Shown: piece by piece, positions 44,764-53,394 of the stretch
How the letters are laid out: each line of letters begins with the position of its first letter
Position numbering within the stretch: the stretch's first letter is position 1
Origin: Aquimarina sp. RZ0
Lineage (GTDB): Bacteria > Bacteroidota > Bacteroidia > Flavobacteriales > Flavobacteriaceae
NCBI RefSeq assembly: GCF_008370685.1
Contig: NZ_VTZU01000004.1
Coordinates: 124,001 to 188,000, forward strand
Reading direction: 5' to 3'
Length of the DNA stretch: 64,000 bases
Notes under the pieces: model-generated
Database searches by the model: none
What the model saw: the letters and a program-made list of their open reading frames with translations, nothing else
Told to the model about the DNA's origin: nothing
Program-made: the position numbers and the translations under genes

Positions 44764-46461
44764 TTATTGTTTTACAAATCTCAGTGATTTACTTTCGGTA
44801 TCTCCTGTTAGTCTGACAAAATATATTCCAGCATTTAGATTCGCTATTTTTAATTGTCCGCTAAAATCAGAGTTGTTTATGGTTTGCTTTTGATGAACCT
44901 TACCTAGCATATCAATTATTTGGATAGAATTATATGTTGAACTATTTCCGAGAGAGATATTAAGAATATCTTTCGCAGGATTTGGATATAGCATTACTTT
45001 TCCATTGGCTAAGCTTTCTGGGGTAACGTCTGATCCAGATGCTTTAGCAGAAGAATAGAATTGAATATTCCATTTTTCGTTATTGCTATTGCTGTTGAAC
45101 CAGAATATTTGTGCATTAGCATTTGTTGCTCCATTGTGTCTATCCATTCCCAGGTTGCTACAATGCACTGGTTTAATCGAATAATTACCTCCGTTTTGTG
45201 CAATTTTCCATTTTCTGTTATTGCCACTAGAGCTAGTTCCAGTAGATACATTTGCATTGTTAGTACAGGCTGAATTATCTACCTGTAAATATCTTCCTGT
45301 ACCAGAATTTCTAATTGTGTATTCGTTGTTTCCTTGGTGTATGAATACCCATCTTTGATCATTATAATTACCTGGATTGATCATACGAGCATTATAATTA
45401 GCCCAAGAAGGAGCAAGTAAGCGTTGAGAATTCTGAGGGGAAGTGATGTAGTATGTTCCGTCTGAGATAATTTGATTACCGCTATTACCGCCGCCGCCAG
45501 AAGAAGCAACAGGTTTATAAACACGAATCCAATCTATGAGCATTACATTTTTTGCTGAGTTATTTAGATCATAAGATGGAGAAATAGGTCTTCCGTGATG
45601 ACTTTCTGTATCTATAATAATGAATAACTCCTTGGTAATTTGATTCTCCCACTGACTTTTGTTTAGAGGAGTGGAGGATACATTCGGGTTTGGATTTTGC
45701 AATATTGCCTGATTATAACTACCGTTTAAGTTATTTTTGTATCGCCCGTCAACAAAATGTTCTCCTTTTGATGTAGGGACTCCATCGATATAAAATGTAA
45801 TATCAGTAGGGCTTTTCCAGTAGCATCCAAAAGTATGAAATCCGTCTCTCCAATAAGGATTTTGAGCTAGACTTTGATTGGGATTAACTTTAAAAAACGT
45901 TTGATATGTATGATCGTTTCCTGATTTCCAGATATGAAAATTTGTGGACATTTGCTTACTGAAAAATTGATTTGTATCGCCACCATACACTTCTAGAATA
46001 TCAAGTTCTTGCCACCAGCCTGGATTGTTATTGTCTTTTTGACTCAGTAACCAGAAATTGGATGAATTTAATATATTAGATGCTTTAATTCTGGCTTCCA
46101 TGTAGACTGGGTACTTTATCTTGGTTTTAGAAGAGATAACACCGCAGTTTACTTTGCTTCCAGAACCCTGTGTTCCTCTTATTTCTAGAAATCCTCCAGA
46201 AACATTAGAGTTCCCGGTTACCCAATTGGTTTCTCCCGGACCAGGCCATCCCGGATCAGGCATGTAGTAATCTACCCATTTATTAGTAAAGTTAGCATTC
46301 CCTTTTCCATTATAATTGAAGTCGTCAGAAAAGTTGGATTGTAATTGCCATTGCTTACCTGATCCAGCGTTGGCAGGAATAGGAACTCCTGACCAATCTT
46401 GCCCAAAGGTAAAAAGACAGGTGCAAATTAAAAAAACACTTAACAAGTAATTATTTTTCAT
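44764..46461 (-). CDS. GH16 glycoside hydrolase with ricin-like lectin domain and T9SS sorting domain
   Basis: A 565-residue secreted enzyme. A signal peptide (residues 1-20, ending FTFG) is followed by a GH16 catalytic domain (about 25-320). The active-site motif ExDxxE is seen as QELDILEVYGG (Glu152, Asp154, Glu157), with nearby SSNFWLLSQKDNNNPGWW and FYIDGVPTSKGEHFVDGRY. The sequence most resembles agarase/porphyranase/carrageenase-type GH16. A GGGG linker leads to a CBM13/ricin-like lectin domain (about 330-470; SGTGRYLQVDNSAC, NGGNYSIKPVHCSN). A T9SS type A sorting domain ends the protein (VMLYPNPAKDILNISLGNSS). It probably cuts marine galactans at the cell surface. Confidence 0.9.
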   Translation of the reverse strand: MKNNYLLSVFLICTCLFTFGQDWSGVPIPANAGSGKQWQLQSNFSDDFNYNGKGNANFTNKWVDYYMPDPGWPGPGETNWVTGNSNVSGGFLEIRGTQGSGSKVNCGVISSKTKIKYPVYMEARIKASNILNSSNFWLLSQKDNNNPGWWQELDILEVYGGDTNQFFSKQMSTNFHIWKSGNDHTYQTFFKVNPNQSLAQNPYWRDGFHTFGCYWKSPTDITFYIDGVPTSKGEHFVDGRYKNNLNGSYNQAILQNPNPNVSSTPLNKSQWENQITKELFIIIDTESHHGRPISPSYDLNNSAKNVMLIDWIRVYKPVASSGGGGNSGNQIISDGTYYITSPQNSQRLLAPSWANYNARMINPGNYNDQRWVFIHQGNNEYTIRNSGTGRYLQVDNSACTNNANVSTGTSSSGNNRKWKIAQNGGNYSIKPVHCSNLGMDRHNGATNANAQIFWFNSNSNNEKWNIQFYSSAKASGSDVTPESLANGKVMLYPNPAKDILNISLGNSSTYNSIQIIDMLGKVHQKQTINNSDFSGQLKIANLNAGIYFVRLTGDTESKSLRFVKQ

Positions 46462-47823
46462 AATTATGATGAATTATTAGAAATAGAATATTGTAGTGTG
46501 GAGAGTTAAATTGAGTTTGTGATGATTAATTCTATTCTGGGTTAGTAATTAAATAACGTATTTTTATTACGGTTTTAACGTAAAATGTTGATTTCAAATC
46601 TACTGAAAAAAATAGATTAAATACAAAAAAAAAGGATAAAATTTATAAATTAAATTTAAAAACCTATATTCTATAAGGGTTTTAAAGAAGCATAATAATT
46701 TTATTTTTATAGTTTTATATGAAATTATATTAAAAATTATGTTATAAAATTGAATAATATTTAAAATTCGTTAATATTTAATTTCATTTATGGCACATGT
46801 AAAAGTAGTCTTAAGATTACTTTTTTTTAGTTAAAATATAAATCCTTAATTTGACGATTTTTCAATGCTTTGCATATAACACGGTTAGAAAGTTTTGATG
46901 TAGATGGTTTTCGTTGTATTTGTGTTTTTGATTACATAGTGATTTTACTCGATAATCGAGATTTAAATGGAGGCTTGCCTCGAAATCATTTTTTTTTCAA
47001 TACATGCCTCGTGGGATTGCCCTGAGATAGTTTACTCTTATCTGGAATGTATTAATAAGATAATTATGGTAATTACATTGGTTTTTCTAAGGGTTTTGAT
47101 CTTTTTAAATACAAGAGTTCTTAATAATTAATAAGTGTTCATTTACATTTCATAGGACTAAAAATGAAAAGCGAATAAAATTTATAATTACACCAGCCTT
47201 AGATAGCATCACGGTAAACGGAAATAAGAAGAAATGATTTTAGTAGTTAATTTCATTTGAAAAATGGGACTTACTACTATACCAGGATAGGAAAATATTT
47301 TAGAATACCCCAAAATATTTATATGAAGTGACTAAAAAAACAGGATAAAACAGGTAACACTTTTTGATAAAGATCAAATTAGATGATTTAAAATAGAATA
47401 TAACTAAAAGAAATATCAAAACAGTAAGAATGATAAGTAGGTATTAAAAATGTTAAAACCTTAATAATAGTACTGTTTTTTAGTAATAAATATCTTGATT
47501 TTATAGACTTAGTGAAGTTATGCCTTGAAAAATAAACCCACAATTACAAAAATTGAACCACTTTTTGAACTAAAATTTCAATAAAAAGCTAGGGTTAAAG
47601 CTCTTATAAACGTTTAACTAATGGTGTAATGTAGATTATTAAACTATTAACTGATTAGAACAAATTTTTTCACATACAATTCTTTATGAAGCTTTCTTAC
47701 TCTATAAATAATAATATGGAGCTGGAAAATCTTTTTCCTGAATTAAAAGTCTTTATTTTTTGTTTACATCAAAAACGTTTAACTGCTTTTTATCCATTAA
47801 ATAAATGAATTTAAATTTTTTCA
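46462..47823. other. 1.36-kb gene-free stretch between two T9SS cargo genes
   Basis: No convincing reading frame is seen on either strand. It separates the divergent starts of the GH16 and GEVED genes, so it holds both promoters. REP-like repeat D (46944-47037) lies in the middle; the rest shows nothing I recognise. Confidence 0.7.
46944..47037 (+). repeat. REP-like dispersed repeat, copy D
   Basis: Begins TTTACTCGATAATCGAGATT, like copy C, with the hairpin CTCGATAATCGAG at 46949-46961, then TTAAATGGAGGCTTGCCTCG. It ends CCTCGTGGGATTGCCCTGAG followed by ATAGTTTACTC. The right hairpin carries several mismatches compared with copies C and E. Confidence 0.9.
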
Positions 47824-50811
47824 ATGAGACAAATCTTTTTTTATGTCATATGTGCAATTGGCATAGTAACTACAATTTCTGCGCAACAATCAGGAGGTCC
47901 TTCTAGTATTGCTAAAGGTACTTTTATAGGAAAAACAAAAGTATTTAAAGAGTACCCAACAATAAAGGGTCACTCAAAAAGTGTAAAAGAGGTAACTATA
48001 GTATCAAATAATTTGAGAGCAAATGAAAAAGTAAATCAAAACGCTCTACCATTAGGTCCGGATCCGTCGAGACAGCAAAAATTTGGAGTTTTTGCTACTA
48101 AAAATTTACTTGTAAATTTTGAAGGAACTAATATCAATGAATCAGGAGGGAAATTGCCGCCAGATCCATCGGGAGCAGCAGGTCCTAATCATTATGTACA
48201 TGGAGTAAATATAGCGATCAAAATTTTTGATAAAAATGGGAATTTACTAGCAGGTCCTACTTCACTAGCTGATTTTTTAGGCACTGGAAATAATGATGGT
48301 GATCCCATTATATTGTATGATCATCTGGCAGATCGCTTTTTTGTAAGTCAGTTTAGAAAATCAGATAATGCATTAATCATTGCTGTGTCTGATACCCCTG
48401 ATCCTACAGGTGCTTATAATGTATATGAGTTTCCTTTGGATGATTTTCCAGATTACCCCCATTATTCTATCTGGCCAGATGGTTATTATTTGACAGCGAA
48501 CAAGGCATCCGGTAATACTACATATGCATTGGAGAGAGAGGTAATGATTGCAGGTGGAAGTGATCCTCAGATTATAGGTTTCGATCTTCCTGGTATTAGG
48601 CGTAATCCCACTACAATTTTTAGTCCGGAACCTGCAAATCTGGTAGGGTTTGACTTTCCTGTTGATGTTCCCGGATATATCGTATATCTGCAAGATGATG
48701 GCTGGAGTACTGCTATCACCGAAGATCATCTTAAAATATGGGAAATTGATATAGATTTTGCTAACCCTGCAAATTCTACAATTTCACAACCATTAGAAGT
48801 GGCTACAGCTCCTTTTGACAGTGTGTTTGCAAGATTCGGATCTGGAGATATAGAACAACCAGGAACCACTCAGAAAATTGATGCCCTTGGAGGAGTGATA
48901 TCATATGCAGCAAATTATCGATCTTTTGCAGATCACAATTCCTGGCTAATTACATTTAATGTGGATGTTGATGGTAATGACACCTCTGGGATACGCTGGA
49001 TTGAACTGAGAAATAATAATACAGACGGTTGGACAATCTTTCAGGAAGGTACTTATGCGCCTGATGATGGTCATAGTCGATTTATGGGAAGTGCTTGTAT
49101 GGATGAAAATGGAAATATAGGGTTAGCATTTAATATCGCTAGTGCTACGCTTGCTGCTGGTATTAGATATACAGGTAGATTTTCGGATGATACTACGGGA
49201 GAAATGACGCTGGCAGAAGAATCGATCATTGAAGGTGCGGGAGTACAGACATTTTCAAATAGATTTGGTGATTATTCACATCTTACTATGGATCCGGATC
49301 AATCTACTTTTTGGCATACTGCAGAATATTTTAAATCAGATAATGTATGGGCTACTAGGATTGCGTCTTTTGGATTGGTGTCCGGTCTGACAAATGATGT
49401 AGGAGTAAATGTTATTTCAAGTCCTAATACTAATGGTTTTCTTACCGGTTCAGAAACAGTTGAGGTACGACTAAGAAACTTTGGAACTATCCCTCAGAGC
49501 AATATTCCAATACAATTATGGCTTGATGGAAATCTGGTTGCTACAGAAACCTATACAGGAACTTTGGATCGAAACCAATCAGATATTTATGTGTTTACAC
49601 AAACAATTGATTTATCCAATGTTGGGCAGACATATGCTATTGAAGTAAGAACAGCCTTGAACAATGATGAATTTTCAGAGAATAATAGTGCTAGCCAAAG
49701 GGTGACAAATTTATTCACTGATGATGCAGGAATCACTAATATCATAATACCATCTACAGGAGCTGGATTAGGGCTGGAAGATGTTACAGTTGAGATCACA
49801 AATTTCGGAGGACAAACCATTACGAGCACAGAATTACAATATGCTGTAGATGGAGGAACCCCAGTTACTGAAACATTTTCAGGGATAATTGCAGCAGAGG
49901 AAACAGTTTCTTATACGTTTACTACGCAAGTAGATTTGAGTACTGTTGGTAGAACTTATGAAATAGAGGTAAGAACAAATCTGAACGGTGATTTACAATC
50001 AGGGAATGATGCAATTTCAAAGCGTATAACACATACCGCTTGTGTGCCCGAAGCTTTAGAAGGATGCAGAGCAAGTGGTATAAAAAAGTTTGTTCTCAAT
50101 ACGATTAATACTGATGATGGTATTAATGGTTGTAATACAGAGGGAGTATCTGGTGTAAGGGGATATGCTGATCGTACTAATCTTTCGACAATGCTTCTTA
50201 ATGTTGCTGGAGAAAATGAATATGTATTACAGGTAAAGCAAAATCTGGATTTGACACTAGGAGCGATGGCTCTTTCTGTTTGGATTGATTTTAATGATAA
50301 TACTATTTTTGAACCTTCTGAGCAATTGATCCAGGGAGAACTTTTTCAATCTTTTGAAGAGTTAGAAGATTTTAATTTGGTAATTCCTGTGGGAGCTCCT
50401 ATTGGGGGTCATGTGTTAAGAGCAAAAGCTATAGATACTTCGGTAACTGGAGATGTTAACGATCCTTGTGGAGATTATAATTTTGGAGAAATTCAGGATT
50501 ATACAGTGGTTATCGATGCAGTTTTAAGTACCGAAGAACAGCAATTTAATAATTCTGAATTACTTGTTATAACAAAGCCAGAAAATAGATATGAAATTAC
50601 TTTGAAATCAGATGATTCATACGATGGAATGGTCTACATGGGAGTATTTAATATGTTAGGGCAACAGCTATCCACAAAAACCTTAACAAGGGTAGGAAGT
50701 GAGTACAAAATAAATCTAAATATGTCAGAAGCCACATCTGGAGTTTATTTTTTAAGGATAGGAGATATAAAAGTCCGATCAGCTAAAACAGTAAAAATAA
50801 TTGTTCAATAG
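47824..50811 (+). CDS. Large T9SS cargo protein with CARDB-like and GEVED domains
   Basis: A 995-residue secreted protein. A signal peptide (MRQIFFYVICAIGIVTTISA, then QQ) is followed by a long beta-rich N-terminal domain (residues about 90-520, with PPDPSGAAGPNHYVHGVN and HYSIWPDGYYLTANK). Two CARDB-like repeats come next (VEVRLRNFGTIPQSNIPIQL, VEITNFGGQTITSTELQYAV, each ending RTYEIEVRTNLN-like) at about 525-740. A GEVED domain lies at about 750-900 (MALSVWIDFNDNTIFEPSEQ, CGDYNFGEIQDYTVVI) and the C-terminal T9SS sorting domain ends SGVYFLRIGDIKVRSAKTVK. No catalytic motif is seen; likely an adhesin or surface-binding protein. It stands alone with long flanking gaps. Confidence 0.85.
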   Translation: MRQIFFYVICAIGIVTTISAQQSGGPSSIAKGTFIGKTKVFKEYPTIKGHSKSVKEVTIVSNNLRANEKVNQNALPLGPDPSRQQKFGVFATKNLLVNFEGTNINESGGKLPPDPSGAAGPNHYVHGVNIAIKIFDKNGNLLAGPTSLADFLGTGNNDGDPIILYDHLADRFFVSQFRKSDNALIIAVSDTPDPTGAYNVYEFPLDDFPDYPHYSIWPDGYYLTANKASGNTTYALEREVMIAGGSDPQIIGFDLPGIRRNPTTIFSPEPANLVGFDFPVDVPGYIVYLQDDGWSTAITEDHLKIWEIDIDFANPANSTISQPLEVATAPFDSVFARFGSGDIEQPGTTQKIDALGGVISYAANYRSFADHNSWLITFNVDVDGNDTSGIRWIELRNNNTDGWTIFQEGTYAPDDGHSRFMGSACMDENGNIGLAFNIASATLAAGIRYTGRFSDDTTGEMTLAEESIIEGAGVQTFSNRFGDYSHLTMDPDQSTFWHTAEYFKSDNVWATRIASFGLVSGLTNDVGVNVISSPNTNGFLTGSETVEVRLRNFGTIPQSNIPIQLWLDGNLVATETYTGTLDRNQSDIYVFTQTIDLSNVGQTYAIEVRTALNNDEFSENNSASQRVTNLFTDDAGITNIIIPSTGAGLGLEDVTVEITNFGGQTITSTELQYAVDGGTPVTETFSGIIAAEETVSYTFTTQVDLSTVGRTYEIEVRTNLNGDLQSGNDAISKRITHTACVPEALEGCRASGIKKFVLNTINTDDGINGCNTEGVSGVRGYADRTNLSTMLLNVAGENEYVLQVKQNLDLTLGAMALSVWIDFNDNTIFEPSEQLIQGELFQSFEELEDFNLVIPVGAPIGGHVLRAKAIDTSVTGDVNDPCGDYNFGEIQDYTVVIDAVLSTEEQQFNNSELLVITKPENRYEITLKSDDSYDGMVYMGVFNMLGQQLSTKTLTRVGSEYKINLNMSEATSGVYFLRIGDIKVRSAKTVKIIVQ

Positions 50812-50834
50812 TTTTTGATCTGTAATCATAATAT

Positions 50835-50868
50835 AACTGGCTTAAGTTTTATAAAACTTAAGCCAGTT
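50835..50868. terminator. Long perfect palindrome after the GEVED protein gene
   Basis: AACTGGCTTAAGTTTT (50835-50850), AT, then AAAACTTAAGCCAGTT (50853-50868): 16 perfect pairs with almost no loop. It lacks a T run, so it may be a bidirectional terminator between this gene and the convergent metalloprotease gene. A 162-bp element follows within 40 bp. Confidence 0.6.
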
Positions 50869-50907
50869 TGCATATAGTATATGTTACTCGTACTCAGGAT
50901 TTGTTTT

Positions 50908-51069
50908 ATACGATTTATAACTAAAAATTTCGCATATTCATCGTTTCTTTTTCCTTTCTACTTCGTTTAAAAAATAAACCGTAGCTATAGCTATGCTTGA
51001 TTTTTTTGCCTTGCATAAAGAAAAAATAATTCAATGAATTTATACGAATTTTTTAATCACAAATCGTAT
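50908..51069 (+). mobile_element. 162-bp MITE-like element, copy 2
   Basis: Identical to copy 1 (9407-9568) over the full 162 bp by direct reading. Same orientation and no coding capacity. It sits in the convergent gap between a T9SS gene and the HExxH lipoprotein gene. The remaining 51070-51217 shows nothing I recognise. Confidence 0.85.
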
Positions 51070-51217
51070 TACACCTTTTCCATTTTTAAATTACTCATTA
51101 AAATTTGCGCTTCTTGATCCAAAGAAAGTTTACATGATATACTTATATTTTATTTAAAATAGAACTGGTATTATAGTACATCTTCCCAATTTGGATAAGC
51201 GTGTAATTACTACAATC

Positions 51218-52414
51218 TTAGTTTAGAGTTTGCCACACTGATACCTTAGTTTGTATCGCATTCCAATCTACTGAGTTTTTAGCATTCTGTAATTGTTGTG
51301 CAAGTTCAGTTTCACTCATATTGAAAAGGTTTTTTGCAACTTCAAACAACGTTTTATCAGTATTTATATCATCCAGAGCTTCTCTGTCAATAGTACTGAT
51401 TGCCAAACAGACAGAAGCTCCAATTTCATATAATAATACAGAATCAAATACTAACGTAAGAATTTCTTGATTTGTAATTCCATAGTCATTATCTAATACA
51501 CTTCCTGGAATAAAAGACTCATTTGATCTTTTTGGGAAAAGTGCTCTTACAGCCATTCTTTCAATATATCGTGCACTCCCTTCATCCGTTTCTGATAAAT
51601 CATATGCATATTTTATAGATGAATCCAGTTCACTTTCTTTAGATCTGATTGCTACATATTGCTTTAGTTTCTCTTCCAGAACGGTTCGACTGATAGCTCC
51701 ATTAGGGAAATCCTTAAAGATCTGATGTGTTAAGGTTCTTAGTTCCAGTATTTCCTTAGAGATTGATGATTTTTGATGCTGTTCTATATTTTTAATTGAC
51801 GTTCTTTTTGGATTCCAGCTATCCTGGTATGTATGAAAGTTTTCGTGAAGTATAAAATCAATAGCACCAATTGTGATTGTATCCGGATCAAAGAAACCAC
51901 CAGGATATATTGCCAATTCTTCGCCAGCAATAACCTCATCATCACTATATATCTGTAGATAGTAGTTTTGGTTATCAATTTTAAAATTAAAATCATATAA
52001 CCCATTTCCAGTATCTGATGTGATCAATTGAAAAGCTCTTAGAATTTCATCATCATAGCGATAAACTTCTAATCCATTATTATTTTCCTCATCAATTTCT
52101 AAAGCATTGCTTATAGCAGACTGTGGATTGATTATAATTCCTCTGTCTACTTTCCCTTCTTTGTTTTTATGCACAAGATACATAGGTGTTTCTGTCAGAT
52201 TAAAACCAGTCCAGATTTCATCGGCGTCAAATAGGATTCCTGCTTTTTTAATTTGTGATAATAACTGTTTATCTATGCTGGAAATTTGATCAGATGGGAT
52301 CACAATTTCATTCATATCTATATTGTTATTATTAGGAGTATCATCATCGGTACTACAAGAGATAAATAATAGCGCTAGTAATAGCAAAGGGTTTATTAAA
52401 AATTTAGTTTTCAT
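51218..52414 (-). CDS. Lipoprotein with HExxH zinc metallopeptidase motif
   Basis: A 398-residue protein. The lipobox LLFISC places Cys20 as lipid anchor, followed by an acidic STDDDTPNNNN run. The zinc motif HENFH is at residues 190-194, inside AIDFILHENFHTYQDSW. A possible third ligand, Glu278, lies in SETDEGSARYIERMA, as in gluzincin-type peptidases. Before it is a beta-rich domain (DNQNYYLQIYSDDEVIAG). The family is not recognised by name. It is the last gene downstream of the FecI/FecR/TonB receptor/DUF4249 cluster, 112 bp after DUF4249, so co-expression is plausible. Catalysis has not been shown and depends on the motif being real. Confidence 0.7.
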   Translation of the reverse strand: MKTKFLINPLLLLALLFISCSTDDDTPNNNNIDMNEIVIPSDQISSIDKQLLSQIKKAGILFDADEIWTGFNLTETPMYLVHKNKEGKVDRGIIINPQSAISNALEIDEENNNGLEVYRYDDEILRAFQLITSDTGNGLYDFNFKIDNQNYYLQIYSDDEVIAGEELAIYPGGFFDPDTITIGAIDFILHENFHTYQDSWNPKRTSIKNIEQHQKSSISKEILELRTLTHQIFKDFPNGAISRTVLEEKLKQYVAIRSKESELDSSIKYAYDLSETDEGSARYIERMAVRALFPKRSNESFIPGSVLDNDYGITNQEILTLVFDSVLLYEIGASVCLAISTIDREALDDINTDKTLFEVAKNLFNMSETELAQQLQNAKNSVDWNAIQTKVSVWQTLN

Positions 52415-52526
52415 TTGTTTTTATTTAAAAATATTAATCAAATCTTATGTGTATCACTGAAAATCTACTGCAGCTCGAAATCAGCAACTACACATACGAT
52501 ATATTTAGAATGTTATGTAATTTATT

Positions 52527-53390
52527 TTAAAATGTAATTTCTTTTTCGGTTAACTGGAAGCCAGCAAAAACGCCATAACCTCCAGTTTCCAATATATTAT
52601 TAGGAGGAATTATGACTTCTTCTACAGGGCTTCCCTCACTTTGGGAATTAAGATAAGAAGCGAGTAACGATTGATATAAAATTTGCTCTACATTGGCCAC
52701 TTGTAGTTTTAAAATATTACCACTTAAAAAGTCATTTTTTCTTAAGATTCCTTCAGAACTTATTGTTGTTCCATCTCCCAGATTGTCGGTAGCAAAGCGA
52801 TCAGATTCAAAATCAAATGAATTTCTAGAAATAAATATATTGGGATCTGTGTTTTCAATTTTTGCACCTACGATATAGAAATTTTGAGTTTCTGTAATGT
52901 CATCAAATCGTACTTTTACAACCTTTACAGAGCCTTTGTCGTCATCTTCTTTGTCACTTAGAAGCTCAGAAATAGATTGAATTCTTTTATCAGGAATTCT
53001 ACAAGAGGCGTTAAATTCTTTTTCATTGACTATTACTTTGAGAAAGTACCTTTTTCCTTCTACGATCGAAAAATCTGATGCCATAATCTGGTATCTGAAA
53101 TTATTTTCGGAGTATGGTAAGTCTACGCTTGCTCCATCTTCATCGGTTATAGAAACAATAGCATTTGTAATGGCAAATTTATTGTCGACACTAAAATCAT
53201 TAATAGGTTGCCCAATTATAAACTCTGTTCTGGAAACCTTGACAGCGATAACATCGCTTTGTGGAGCTATAAAACTATTAATGATTACCAGTGATTCATT
53301 GTTATCCAATAAACCATCAGGATCGATAATATCTTCACAGCTATATAAACTGAGTAATAGGCAAAGAATCAAATAAAAATAAGTTCTCAT
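52527..53390 (-). CDS. DUF4249 family lipoprotein
   Basis: A 287-residue outer-membrane-associated lipoprotein. The signal MRTYFYLILCLLLSLYSC gives the lipid-anchor Cys18, followed by EDIIDPDGLLDNNESLVIIN, SFIAPQSDVIAVKVSRTEFI and FAITNAIVSITDEDGASVDL, the usual DUF4249 opening (beta-sandwich). DUF4249 genes occur next to TonB receptors carrying an N-terminal STN domain, as here (4 bp after the receptor). The protein probably works as a surface partner of that receptor; the cargo is unknown. Confidence 0.88.
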   Translation of the reverse strand: MRTYFYLILCLLLSLYSCEDIIDPDGLLDNNESLVIINSFIAPQSDVIAVKVSRTEFIIGQPINDFSVDNKFAITNAIVSITDEDGASVDLPYSENNFRYQIMASDFSIVEGKRYFLKVIVNEKEFNASCRIPDKRIQSISELLSDKEDDDKGSVKVVKVRFDDITETQNFYIVGAKIENTDPNIFISRNSFDFESDRFATDNLGDGTTISSEGILRKNDFLSGNILKLQVANVEQILYQSLLASYLNSQSEGSPVEEVIIPPNNILETGGYGVFAGFQLTEKEITF

Positions 53391-53394
53391 TTTT

